A stretch of 64,000 nt of DNA. Origin: CAVSRC01 sp963798195 (GTDB taxonomy: Bacteria; Pseudomonadota; Alphaproteobacteria; Rhizobiales; Kaistiaceae). The DNA is taken from NCBI GenBank assembly GCA_963798195.1, contig CAWCSF010000010.1, positions 1,922,001 through 1,986,000 of the forward strand, read 5' to 3'. The notes under the pieces were generated by a model. The model was not told where the DNA came from, did no database searches, and saw only the letters and a list, made by a program, of their open reading frames with translations. A program made the translations under genes and the position numbers. Shown piece by piece: positions 33,617-42,373 of this stretch (the stretch's first letter is position 1; every line of letters begins with the position of its first letter).

Positions 33617-34996
33617 ATGACCACGACGGTCGAGACCGACGTCCCGACCCGGCAAGGCGTCCGCGCTCGTCTGCGAGGCGTCAGCCGCGTGCTCAACCGC
33701 GCAATGCCGAAAGGCCTCTTCGCCCGCGCCCTCATCATCATCATAGCGCCCGTCGTTCTTTTGCAGGCGCTGGTCGCCTTCGTCTTCATGGAGCGCCACT
33801 GGCAGCTGGTGACGGCGCAGCTTTCCGCGACCGTGGTCGGCGAAATCGCCGCTATCGTCGAGCTCATCGATACGTATCCGCAGGAGGCAGATTTCGAGAC
33901 GATCACGCGCATCGCCGGCCAGCGCATGGGGCTCAACATCGCCGTACTGCCGCAGCAGCCGCTGCCGCCGGTGGCGCCGAAACCGTTCTTTTCGCCGATC
34001 GATCGCGTACTCAGCAACGAAATCGCCCGCCAGATCGGCAAGCCCTACTGGATCGACACGGTGGGGCGCTCCAGCCTGATCGAGATCCGCATCCAGCTTG
34101 ACCACAATGTGCTGCGTGTCTTCGCGCCGCGCGCCCAGGCCTACATTTCGAACTCGCTGATCTTCATTGGCTGGATGGTGGCGACCTCGATCGTGCTGCT
34201 CGCCATCGCCATCATCTTCCTGCGCAACCAGATCCGCCCGATCCTGCGCCTGACAGCCGCAGTCGACAATTTCGGCAAGGGCCGCGCCGTGACGGAATTC
34301 CCCCCGCGCGGCGCCCGTGAAGTGCGACAGGCGACAATCGCGTTCCATCAGATGAAAGAGCGGGTCGAGCGCCAGATCGACCAACGCACCGCCATGCTCG
34401 CCGGCGTCAGCCATGACCTCAGGACCATCCTCACCCGCTTCCGCCTGCAACTTGCCCTGATCGAGGACTCGCCGGACGCCGAAGCGCTGAAGACCGACGT
34501 CGACGATATGAACCGCATGCTCGACGGCTACCTCGCCTTCGCCCGCGGCGACAACGACGAGGACACCGTCCCGACAGATATCCACGCGATGCTGAAGGAG
34601 ATCGGCCGGCAGGCGCAGGTAACCGGCCACGAGACCGACGTGACCTTCGCGGGCGATCCGATGGTGAGCGTGCGGCCGCAGGGCTTCAAACGCTGCATCG
34701 ACAACCTCGTCGGCAACGCACTGCGCCACGGCGACCACATCGCGGTGACCGGCAGCCACGCCGAGGGACACCTGACCATCACCGTCGACGACGACGGGCC
34801 GGGTGTGCCCTTCGAGGAGCAGGAGGCGGTGTTCAAGCCGTTCTACCGGCTCGACAACGCCCGCAACATCGACGAGAGCGGCACCGGCCTCGGTCTGCCG
34901 ATCGCACGCGACATCGCCCGCAACCATGGCGGCGACATCGCCCTGTCGCAAAGCCCTCTTGGCGGTCTCCGCGTCACCGTGACGATACCCGCATAA
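33617..34996 (+). CDS. Sensor histidine kinase, EnvZ-like
   Basis: This 459-residue membrane kinase has TM1 at about 39-59, a periplasmic sensor loop to about 178, TM2 at 181-202, a HAMP domain (RNQIRPILRLTAAVDNFGKG), and the H-box VSHDLRTILTRFRLQLAL with His266. Position 271 is Ile, where most kinases have Pro (HDLRTPLTR). N-box DNLVGNALRHGD, G1 VDDDGPGVP and G2 SGTGLGLPIARDI complete the ATPase. It presumably phosphorylates the adjacent response regulator. The signal is unknown. The Ile for Pro change at the H-box is worth noting because that residue affects phosphatase balance. Confidence 0.92.
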   Translation: MTTTVETDVPTRQGVRARLRGVSRVLNRAMPKGLFARALIIIIAPVVLLQALVAFVFMERHWQLVTAQLSATVVGEIAAIVELIDTYPQEADFETITRIAGQRMGLNIAVLPQQPLPPVAPKPFFSPIDRVLSNEIARQIGKPYWIDTVGRSSLIEIRIQLDHNVLRVFAPRAQAYISNSLIFIGWMVATSIVLLAIAIIFLRNQIRPILRLTAAVDNFGKGRAVTEFPPRGAREVRQATIAFHQMKERVERQIDQRTAMLAGVSHDLRTILTRFRLQLALIEDSPDAEALKTDVDDMNRMLDGYLAFARGDNDEDTVPTDIHAMLKEIGRQAQVTGHETDVTFAGDPMVSVRPQGFKRCIDNLVGNALRHGDHIAVTGSHAEGHLTITVDDDGPGVPFEEQEAVFKPFYRLDNARNIDESGTGLGLPIARDIARNHGGDIALSQSPLGGLRVTVTIPA

Positions 34997-35043
34997 GGCG
35001 GCCCGCCGCCTGCCTTCAAAAAAGCCACCCCCGGAGCGACGCC

Positions 35044-35742
35044 ATGCCGATCACTGCCGAAGATCTCGCAGCCCTCGCAGCCCTCGATACGCCGACGGTA
35101 TGTAACGCGCTGGAGATCGTCACGCCGGAGCGGCGAGCCTACGGATTCAACCGAACGCCGCTTGTCTCCCCGCTGCCGCAAAAGGCGGTGGTCGGCTATG
35201 CCCGTACCGCTACCATCCGCTGCCGCGAGAAGCCGGCCGGGACCTCTGCTGACGTTCGTGCGCGCAGGATGGCCTACTACGAATACATCGCCAGTGGTCC
35301 CCGGCCGTGCTTCACCGTGATTCAGGACATCGAGGAATCAGAGACCGGCGTCGGCGCCTTCTGGGGCGAGGTGCAGAGCAATGTCCACAAGGGCCTGGGC
35401 TGTTCCGGGGTCATCACCAACGGTTCGGTGCGCGATCTCGAGCAGTGGGCCAACGGCTTCTTCGTGCTTGCGGGCTCCGTGATGCCGTCGCATGTCTGGT
35501 CCGACCTCGTCGAGATCGACGTGCCGGTCAAGATCGCCGGCATGGACGTTAAGCCGGGCGACCTCATCCATGCCGACAGCCACGGCGCGGTCGTCGTGCC
35601 GGAAAATGCGGTACGCGACGTGCCCAAGGCGGCCGCGCTGATCGCAAAGCGCGAGGCGGTGCTGATCGGTGCGGCCCAGCGGCCGGGATTCTCGATCGAC
35701 GACCTCCGGAAGGCTTTCGCGACCGCCGACGAGATTCACTGA
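35044..35742 (+). CDS. RraA-family protein (HMG/CHA aldolase-like)
   Basis: This 232-residue protein of the RraA/dimethylmenaquinone methyltransferase-like fold contains LDTPTVCNALEIV at the N-terminus, FWGEVQSNVHKGLGCSGVITNGSVRDLEQW with the GxxxxNGxxRD substrate/metal motif of class II pyruvate aldolases, and VKPGDLIHADSHGAVVVPE. Members are either RNase E regulators or 4-hydroxy-4-methyl-2-oxoglutarate aldolases. The C-terminal region and alphaproteobacterial setting favour an aldolase-type enzyme; no pathway genes are adjacent. Confidence 0.85.
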   Translation: MPITAEDLAALAALDTPTVCNALEIVTPERRAYGFNRTPLVSPLPQKAVVGYARTATIRCREKPAGTSADVRARRMAYYEYIASGPRPCFTVIQDIEESETGVGAFWGEVQSNVHKGLGCSGVITNGSVRDLEQWANGFFVLAGSVMPSHVWSDLVEIDVPVKIAGMDVKPGDLIHADSHGAVVVPENAVRDVPKAAALIAKREAVLIGAAQRPGFSIDDLRKAFATADEIH

Positions 35743-35800
35743 CCCTGCGAGCTGCGACAGGCCTATGATGGCATTCTTCTCAGGCTGACGAAGGGCGACG

Positions 35801-36673
35801 ATGGCCAAGGAACAACCCTACATGGCGACCAAGCTCGCCCTGCTCATCGATGGCGACAATGTCAGCGCCAGCTACATGCCGCTCATCATGCGCGAGGCGG
35901 CGAAGCACGGCACCGTCGCCATCCGCCGCATCTACGGCCAGTTCAAGAGCGGCAAGATGAAGTCGTGGATGAAGCACGTCGAGGAATACGACATCACGCC
36001 GGTCAACGTCTCGCCGCTCACCCGTGGCAAGAACGCCACCGACATGAAGCTGACAATCGAGGCGATGGACATGCTGACCGGGCGGCAGCTCGACGGCATC
36101 TGCATCGCCTCCAGCGACGGCGACTTCACACCGCTTGCGGCGCGCATCCGAGCCAGCGCGCTCGATGTCTACGGCTTCGGCGCCAAGAAGGCGCCGTCCG
36201 CCTACAAAACTGAGTTCGACCGCTTCTACGAATGCGACACGCTGCTGGCCGCCGAGAAGAAGCAGGGCACCACCGCCAGAGCCGCCCCGACCCCCACCAC
36301 GGCTTCCGCCGCCGCGTCAACGGCAGAGGACAAGCCGGCGCCGCGCCGCCGCACGCGACGCAAGAAGCCGGCAGCCGAGGCAGCCGAGGCGAAGCCGGCG
36401 ACCGCGCAGGCGACCGCCAAGGCAGAGCCTGCTGCGAAGGCTGCGGGGAAGGCGCCAATTCCCATGGCAACGGTGATGGATGCGATCGACGCCGCCATGG
36501 GCGACGACGGCCTTGCCCACATGCGCACGGTCGGCAACAAGCTTGCCCGGGCCATCCCCGGTTTCGATGCCCGGACCTACGGCTACAAGACGACCACCGA
36601 AATGGTCGGCGCGGTGCCCAAGGTCGAGCTCACGAAGAAGGGAAGCGAGACCTACGTTCGCTGGAAGGGCTAG
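35801..36673 (+). CDS. NYN-domain and OST-HTH/LOTUS-domain protein
   Basis: This 290-residue protein has two domains. An N-terminal NYN (PIN-like RNase) domain contains LALLIDGDNVSASYMP, RRIYGQFKS, KNATDMKLTIEAMDML and ICIASSDGDFTPLAARIRA, with the acidic residues D17, D19 (counting from ATG 35801), D86 and the SSDGDF aspartates set for metal binding. A low-complexity Ala/Pro/Lys linker at about 160-215 follows, then a LOTUS/OST-HTH domain (IPMATVMDAIDAAMGDDGLAHMRTVGNKLARAIPGFDARTYGYKT). It probably binds and cleaves or scans structured RNA. ATG 35822 is an alternative start with AAGGA upstream. Confidence 0.88.
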   Translation: MAKEQPYMATKLALLIDGDNVSASYMPLIMREAAKHGTVAIRRIYGQFKSGKMKSWMKHVEEYDITPVNVSPLTRGKNATDMKLTIEAMDMLTGRQLDGICIASSDGDFTPLAARIRASALDVYGFGAKKAPSAYKTEFDRFYECDTLLAAEKKQGTTARAAPTPTTASAAASTAEDKPAPRRRTRRKKPAAEAAEAKPATAQATAKAEPAAKAAGKAPIPMATVMDAIDAAMGDDGLAHMRTVGNKLARAIPGFDARTYGYKTTTEMVGAVPKVELTKKGSETYVRWKG

Positions 36674-36679
36674 GCCGCC

Positions 36680-37030
36680 CTAGAACATTCGGCCGCCATC
36701 CGGTACCGACTTGCTGGGGCCGATCAGCACGACCTCGCCCCTCTCGTCGGGAAAGCCCAGCGTCAGCACTTCCGACATGAACGGGCCGATCTGGCGCGGC
36801 GGGAAGTTCACCACCGCCGCGACCTTGCGTCCGACGAGTTCTTCCAGCGTGTAGTGCACGGTGATCTGCGCCGACGACTTCTTGCGACCAACCTCCGGCC
36901 CGAAATCGATGACGAGCTGGTAGGCGGGCTTGCGTGCCTGCGGAAACGGCCGCGCCTCCACGACCGTGCCGACGCGGATGTCGACCTTGAGGAAATCGTC
37001 GAATGTGATGCGTTCGGCAGGCTCGGCCAT
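36680..37030 (-). CDS. csaA: tRNA-binding / CsaA-type chaperone
   Basis: This 116-residue single OB-fold tRNA-binding domain contains ITFDDFLKVDIRVGTVVEARPFPQARKPAYQLVIDFGPEVGRKKSSAQITVHYTLEELVGRKVAAVVNFPPRQIGPFMSEVLTLGFPDERGEVVLIGPSKSVPDGGRMF. This is essentially diagnostic of CsaA (RKPAYQL, NFPPRQIGPFMSEVL). It works as a cytoplasmic dimer that binds tRNA and has been linked to protein export in Bacillus. It converges on the NYN-LOTUS gene. Confidence 0.93.
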   Translation of the reverse strand: MAEPAERITFDDFLKVDIRVGTVVEARPFPQARKPAYQLVIDFGPEVGRKKSSAQITVHYTLEELVGRKVAAVVNFPPRQIGPFMSEVLTLGFPDERGEVVLIGPSKSVPDGGRMF

Positions 37031-37085
37031 ATGTCGCCCCGTCAATGTTTCGAGGCGGCGCGTTAGCACGAACTGATGCCGGGTC

Positions 37086-37625
37086 TCAACTGGAGGGCCG
37101 CCAGAGGAAGAAGGCTCCGAGGGCCGCCCCGACCAGCATTGGCGGGCCGTGTATGTCGCTCACCACCGTCAGACCGATGGCAAGCGCAGCGATCACAATG
37201 GCGCCCGAACGAGCGAACCACGGGATGCGTGTCGCCGGCCAGGCGAGCCACGCCGCGGTCGCTCCGAGAAGCCCGGCGATCGCCACCGACGAGCCGGCGC
37301 CCACCGGCTGCCACCACAGACCGATGACCTGGCCGACGATGCCTGAGAGAAAGGCAATGATGAGCCATTCGGCCGCGCCGTAGCGCCGCTCGGCGATCAG
37401 CCCGAGGCCGAGCGCGCCGAACACGATGCCAAGCTTCTGCACTGGACCGTCGTCATAGGCGAGGAGCGCCGTGATGATGCGCCACCACTCGCCGTTGGCA
37501 AACTTCTCGGGATTGCGTTCAGCGAGCGCCAGCCAATCGGGCCGCAGTTCCTGTACCGCGGCGAAGAACACGGCGATGGCGATGAGGATCGCCGTACCGG
37601 GCGGAATGCGCGACGGGATGCCCAT
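37086..37625 (-). CDS. Rhomboid-like membrane protein
   Basis: This 179-residue protein has about five to six hydrophobic segments. The segment WWRIITALLAYDDGPVQKLGIVFGALGLGLIAERRYGAAEWLIIAFLSGIVGQVI has the loop-and-helix layout of rhomboids. VGAGSSVAIAGLLGA could supply the GxS nucleophile, and DIHGPPMLVGAALGAF a TM6-like His-plus-glycine pattern. Both motifs are off consensus (no clear GASG, and His before rather than within the helix), so catalysis is uncertain. It follows the TetR gene by 19 bases on the same strand, suggesting one operon. Confidence 0.6.
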   Translation of the reverse strand: MGIPSRIPPGTAILIAIAVFFAAVQELRPDWLALAERNPEKFANGEWWRIITALLAYDDGPVQKLGIVFGALGLGLIAERRYGAAEWLIIAFLSGIVGQVIGLWWQPVGAGSSVAIAGLLGATAAWLAWPATRIPWFARSGAIVIAALAIGLTVVSDIHGPPMLVGAALGAFFLWRPSS

Positions 37626-37644
37626 CGGCTTGCCGCCGGACGGC

Positions 37645-38337
37645 TCAGCCGGCGGCACGCGACTCCGACGGGCGGCGCACAGCGCTCGCGATGCGGCAGG
37701 CGAAGCCGCGAAGGTCGTCGAGCATCTGCATGGCGCGCCCGCCACGATCGAGCGCGCGGTCGAGCGTCTTCATCGTCTTCGCCATGTCGGGCTCATCGTC
37801 GTTGACCCAGGCGGAGAGCGTTTCGGCGAAGACCAGCACGCTGCCCTCCAGCGCGACCGCGCCGGCAAGCCCGCCCTGCCGGATGCCGGCCGCGGCCAGC
37901 ATCCATCTCTGCGACGAGCCGGCGATGCAATGCAGCGCCGCCGCAAGACCCGGACTGCACCGCGCCGCCTTCGCCAGACGCTTCAGCGCCGGCTTGTGCG
38001 GCGCCAGCGCATCGAGTCGGCGCATGAAAATGTCGAACAGGCGGTCGCGGGCGCCCTCGCCTTCGGCCGGACCGGCTTCCAGTACCGCCTCGTCAATCCG
38101 CTTGGAGAAGCCGGCGAGAATGGCGAGCTTTCCACTGAACTGGCCGCGCAGGGTGGCGAGGCTCACCTCGGCGCGGTCGGCGATGTCCGGAAGTTCGACG
38201 GCCATGTAGCCGCGCTCGGCGACCAATGCCATCAACGCATCGATGACGCGGTCGCGCGGCGTTCCGCCAGGCGCGGATGTGCCCTGTCGCTTGGCGCCGC
38301 GGCCGCCGGCGCGCGTACGTCTCGGTCGTGTGGCCAT
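37645..38337 (-). CDS. TetR-family transcriptional regulator
   Basis: This protein of about 230 residues has a basic N-terminal tail (RPRRTRAGGRGAKRQ) and a TetR helix-turn-helix (RDRVIDALMALVAERGYMAVELPDIADRAEVSLATLRGQFSGKLAILAGF). The ligand domain is all-helical (LFDIFMRRLDALAPHKPALKRLAKA). The overall layout resembles the TetR/COQ9 group. It probably controls its own operon, which includes the rhomboid-like gene. Confidence 0.83.
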   Translation of the reverse strand: MATRPRRTRAGGRGAKRQGTSAPGGTPRDRVIDALMALVAERGYMAVELPDIADRAEVSLATLRGQFSGKLAILAGFSKRIDEAVLEAGPAEGEGARDRLFDIFMRRLDALAPHKPALKRLAKAARCSPGLAAALHCIAGSSQRWMLAAAGIRQGGLAGAVALEGSVLVFAETLSAWVNDDEPDMAKTMKTLDRALDRGGRAMQMLDDLRGFACRIASAVRRPSESRAAG

Positions 38338-38403
38338 GGGTTCACCTCCCGATTTCGCTTCAGGAACCAATCTAGGGCCGGAAGGCGGCGAGTGCGAGGC
38401 CGC

Positions 38404-39235
38404 TCAGCCGGAAAGCTCGCGGGAGCGCTTCTTCGCCGCAGCCACGGCCTTCTTCATCAGCGACGTCAGGCCGCCCTTCCCCATCAGCACTTTCAGCGCC
38501 GCCTCGGTCGTGCCCTTGGGCGAGGTCACGTTCTTGCGCAACTGCTCCGCCGGGAGTTCGGACTGGTAGAGCAATTCACCCGCCCCGGTCACGGTGGCGC
38601 GGGCGAGCTTCGCCGCGGCCTCCGGTTCGAGGCCAGCGGCGATGGCGGCCTCGGCCAGGCACTCGGCAAGCAGGAAAACGTAGGCCGGCCCGGAGCCGGA
38701 CACGGCCGTCACGGAGTCGATGAGCGACCTCGTCATCCACCCAGATGACTTCGCCGACCGCTTCGAGCAGGCGCGTGATGAGCGCCCGCCCCGACTTGCC
38801 GACCTTGTCGTTTGCGATGGCCGCGGTGATCCCTCGCCCGACCTGCGCCGGCGTATTCGGGATCGAGCGCACGATGGCCGCATCGCCGAGGCCCTTGGCG
38901 AGATTGGCGAGCGTCGTTCCGGCTGCGATCGACAGCACGACGGTACCGCGGCCGACGAGCGGACGCAGGCCCGGCAGGATGTCGCCGATGATCTGCGGCT
39001 TAACGGCGACCACGATGACCTTGGCCGTGACCTCCTTCGGCGCCTCCGGCAATTCGCGGACGCCGGCCTTGGCGAGGAAGGCGGCGCTGTCCGGCGGCGG
39101 CGCGGGATCGATGACCACCACCGCCTTGCGATCGAGCCCGTTGTCGAGCCAGCCCTTGAGCATCGCGCCGCCCATCTTGCCGGCGCCGACAAGCACGAGC
39201 GGATTCGTTTTGGTGAAGGAGGAAGCGAGGGTCAT
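38404..39235 (-). CDS. proC: Pyrroline-5-carboxylate reductase (one frameshift as sequenced)
   Basis: This enzyme performs the final step of proline synthesis, reducing P5C with NAD(P)H. It contains NPLVLVGAGKMGGAMLKGWL (Rossmann fold), VVAVKPQIIGDILPGL, SIPNTPAQVGRGITA and, after the break, DSVTAVSGSGPAYVFLLAECLAEAA, the substrate-site signature, and GTTEAALKVLM. One inserted base near 38721 (VDDE|LIDSVT) shifts the frame. Without it the gene gives 276 residues, the usual size. It begins after the YbjN gene on the same strand. Confidence 0.93.
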
Positions 39236-39332
39236 GGACAGGCTCCGGCGAAAGCGGAACCTAGTCGCAGCAACGGGCGCACTTCAAGCGCAACCATCTA
39301 TTGGATCTCCGCGTGCGCGGAGACACAAGGGC

Positions 39333-39833
39333 CTACGCCTCGCCGGCGGTCTCGAAGAGCACTGTCTCCAGCGCTTCGCTTGCCGACTTGCCGGCCCAGA
39401 CGACGAACTGGAAGGCCTGGTAGTAGCGCTCGCAGGCTTCGATCGCGGTGAGCAGAAGGCGCTCGACCTGGGCGTTGCTCGGCTCGACGCCGCCGGAGAG
39501 CAGCAGCGCCTGGCGATACATCACCACGCCTTCCTGGTTCCACAGATCGAAATGGCCGATCCACATCTGCTCGTTGACCGCGGAGAGGAGCCGCATCACT
39601 TCGATCTTGCGAATTTCCGGCACCTTGAGGTCGAAGGCGCAGGCGAGATGAATTGCCTCGCGCTCTTCCATCCAAGAGAACGAGATCTGGTAGTCGCACC
39701 AGTTCCCGCCGACGACGATGTTCAGCTCGTCATCGCCGGACCGTTCAAACGCCCAGTCATTCAGCGCCGCGATCTGCTCGATCACGTCGACCGGGTGGGC
39801 AATACGCTCTTGTTCGATGTCGATGAGGCTCAT
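39333..39833 (-). CDS. YbjN domain-containing protein
   Basis: This 166-residue cytoplasmic protein of the YbjN/DUF1790 type contains HPVDVIEQIAALNDWAFERSGDDELNIVVGGNWCDYQISFSWMEEREAIHLACAFDLKVP, then VMRLLSAVNEQMWIGHFDLWNQEGVVMYRQALLL. The fold resembles type III secretion chaperones. It is located directly upstream of proC, as in many Hyphomicrobiales. It has been proposed to act in stress or motility regulation, but its role is unclear. Confidence 0.87.
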   Translation of the reverse strand: MSLIDIEQERIAHPVDVIEQIAALNDWAFERSGDDELNIVVGGNWCDYQISFSWMEEREAIHLACAFDLKVPEIRKIEVMRLLSAVNEQMWIGHFDLWNQEGVVMYRQALLLSGGVEPSNAQVERLLLTAIEACERYYQAFQFVVWAGKSASEALETVLFETAGEA

Positions 39834-40013
39834 GGACCGGCCTTGGGCTAGGGTCGGAGAAACATCATTGGAACTCAACCAGTACCGACAATGCGGCGCG
39901 CCCGGGGCAGCCGCGCCGAATCTGTGTTGAGAATCAGTATATAGGCCCCGGACGTTAAGACGCCACAATTGCTTGTGGACAACGTTAGCGGCGCTGTCGC
40001 GGGGTGCGTTCGC

Positions 40014-40313
40014 CTATTCGTTAGGCGGCTTCGGAGCGCGCGAGGCTCGTTTTGGCTTGGTTTCGCCACCCTGCGCCGCTTCCAGCGCGGCGATCCGCGC
40101 TTTCAGCTTCTCGTTCTCGGCGGCCGTCTTCGACGCCATCTCCTTCACGACGTCGAATTCCTCGCGCTTGACCAGATCGAGGTCCGCGACGAACCGCTCC
40201 ATCTGCGTGCGGAACACGCTTTCGGCCTCGCGTTTGACGCCTTGGGCGACGCTCGCCGCATCCCCCATCAGCCGGGCCATTTCGTCGAAGAGACGGTTGG
40301 AGGTCTGGGTCAT
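40014..40313 (-). CDS. ubiK: Accessory factor UbiK family protein
   Basis: This 99-residue protein has NRLFDEMARLMGDAASVAQGVKREAESVFRTQMERFVADLDLVKREEFDVVKEMASKTAAENEKLKARIAALE, the membrane-fusogenic helix and C-terminal coiled coil of UbiK/BMFP proteins. It ends in a Lys/Pro-rich tail. UbiK assists ubiquinone biosynthesis complexes. It is divergent from lgt with about 135 bases between starts, the usual alphaproteobacterial neighbourhood. MTQTSN at 40313 is preferred to ATG 40322 by comparison with the family. Confidence 0.88.
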   Translation of the reverse strand: MTQTSNRLFDEMARLMGDAASVAQGVKREAESVFRTQMERFVADLDLVKREEFDVVKEMASKTAAENEKLKARIAALEAAQGGETKPKRASRAPKPPNE

Positions 40314-40448
40314 CGGGGTCAATCTCCATCGGAACCGGCTTCTCTCTTACTATGGCGATGGCACCGGGCACCCGCAAGGCGGCGGAAACCCGCGCCTTGA
40401 CCCTGCACCACGTCCGGCGCAGTTTGCCGCCCGAATCCGGGAAAGCTG

Positions 40449-41289
40449 ATGCCACTTCTCGCCCTGCCCTTCCCCGCCATCGACCCGATCCTGATCCAGA
40501 TCGGCCCGTTCGCCGTGCGCTGGTACGCGCTGGCCTACATCGTCGGCATCTTCCTCGGCTGGTGGTACGCCAAGCGGCTGGTCGCCAATCCACGCCTGTG
40601 GGGCCCCGAGGGCGCGCCGATGAAGCCCGCCGACATCGACGATTTCGTCGTCTGGGCCGCGGTCGGCATCATCCTCGGCGGCCGCATCGGCTACGTGCTG
40701 TTCTACGACCTGCCCGTCTTCATGGCGAACCCGATCGAGATCGTCGCGGTCTGGCACGGCGGCATGTCGTTCCACGGCGGCTTGCTCGGCACGATCCTGG
40801 CGATGATCCTGTTCGCGCGGACGCGCGGCGTCCCGATGTGGTCGCTGTTCGACGTGATCGCGCCGTCGGTGACCTTCGGCCTGTTCTTCGGCCGCCTCGC
40901 CAATTTCGTGAACGGCGAATTGTGGGGCCGCCCGACCGACGTGCCGTGGGCGATGGTATTTCCCAACGCCGGACCGGAGCCGCGCCACCCGAGCCAGCTC
41001 TACGAGGCGGCGCTGGAGGGTCTCGTGCTCTTCCTCGTGCTCCGCCTGCTTACCCACCGCTATCACAAGCTGGCGACGCCGGGCTTCGTCGGCTCGCGCC
41101 TTCATCGCCGGCTATGGCGTGGCGCGCACCTTCGTCGAGTTCTTCCGCCAGCCGGACATCCAGATCGGCTACCTCGCCGGCGGCCTCACCATGGGCATGC
41201 TGCTCTCGGTGCCGATGATCGTCATCGGCGTCGTCTTCATGGTCTGGGCATCGCGCCGCCCGGCGCGCAGCGTGGTCGAGAAGGCGTGA
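40449..41289 (+). CDS. lgt: Prolipoprotein diacylglyceryl transferase (one frameshift as sequenced)
   Basis: This integral membrane enzyme moves diacylglycerol from phosphatidylglycerol to the lipobox cysteine of prelipoproteins. Seven helices are predicted. VRWYALAYIVGIFLGWWYAKRL, GGRIGYVLFYDL, WHGGMSFHGGLLGT and the Lgt signature FGRLANFVNGELWGRPTDVPWAMVFP are all present, then HPSQLYEAALEGLVLF. One extra base near 41096 breaks the frame; beyond it FIAGYGVARTFVEFFRQPD resumes. The corrected length is 279 residues. The stop overlaps the next gene's GTG. Confidence 0.93.
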
Positions 41290-42373
41290 CTGCACTCGCC
41301 GAAAAGCTGATCGCGCAGATCCGCGACAGCGGTCCGATGACCGTGGCCGATTTCATGGCGGCCTGTCTCGCCGACCCGCAGCACGGCTACTACATGCGGC
41401 GCGAACCCTTCGGCCGCGCCGGCGACTTCATCACCGCGCCCGAGATCAGCCAGATCTTCGGCGAACTGGTCGGCCTGTGGACCATCGGCGTGTGGGAGAT
41501 GATGGGATCGCCGGACCCGTTCGTGCTGGCCGAACTCGGGCCCGGCCGCGGCACGCTGATGGCCGACATGCTGCGCACGGCGCACGTCAAGCCGACGTTC
41601 CTGCATGCCGCCAGCGTCCACCTGGTCGAGATGAGCCCGCGTCTGCGCGAAGTGCAGCAGCCAAACCCTCGCCGCGTCCGGCCACGCCGTGCAGTGGCAC
41701 GTCCGCATCGACGACATCCCGCACGCGCCGACGATCTTCATCGCCAACGAGTTCTTCGACGCCATGCCGGTGCGCCAGTTCCAGTGGCAGGACGGCACCT
41801 GGTCCGAGCGCGTTGTCGGCCTGAACGACGCCAACGAGTTCACCTTCGGCCTGGCGCCGGTTGAGCAGCGGACGCCGAGCGTGGACACTGCCCGACGGCG
41901 CCATCGTCGAGGCCTCGCCGACCGGCAAGGCGGTGATGACCCGCATTGCGGAACGGCTGGTGCGCGACAGCGGCGCGGCGCTGGTCATCGACTACGGCAG
42001 CGAGAAGCCCGGCATCGGCGATACGCTGCAGGCGGTGCGGCAGCACAAATACGAGAACCCCTTCGCCATGCCCGGCGAAGCCGACGTAACTGCGCATGTC
42101 GATTTCTCGGCGCTGACACGGACCGCAGAGTCCGCCGGCGCAACGGTGCGTCCGGTGATGAGCCAGGGCGAGTACCTCGTGCGCCTCGGCATCGTCGAGC
42201 GCGCCAACGTGCTCGGCCGCGGCAAGGACACCAAGACGCGCGACAACATCGCCAGCGCCATCGAGCGGCTCGCCGGACCGAAGGCGATGGGCGATCTGTT
42301 CAAGGTGCTGGCGGTCTCCTCGCCCGGCCTGAAGCTGCCGCTCTTCGATCCGCTCAAGGACGGCGCCACGTGA
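41286..42373 (+). CDS. SAM-dependent methyltransferase, MidA/NDUFAF7 family (two frameshifts as sequenced)
   Basis: This class I methyltransferase contains LIAQIRDSGPMTVADFMAACLADPQHGYYMRREPFGRAGDFITAPEISQIFGELVGLW and VLAELGPGRGTLMADMLRTA (SAM motif I), then WHVRIDDIPHAPTIFIANEFFDAMPVRQFQ and TLPDGAIVEASPTG. In eukaryotes this family dimethylates an arginine in NDUFS2 during complex I assembly. Extra bases at about 41665 (a C) and 41885 (a G) break the frame. Corrected, it has 361 residues. It sits between lgt and pgeF with 4-base overlaps on both sides. Confidence 0.88.

Noticed and set aside
36290..36460. Repetitive GCC/AAG-rich stretch resembling a tandem repeat
   Set aside because: It encodes the Ala/Pro/Lys linker of the NYN-LOTUS protein. 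There are no exact repeat units or spacers.
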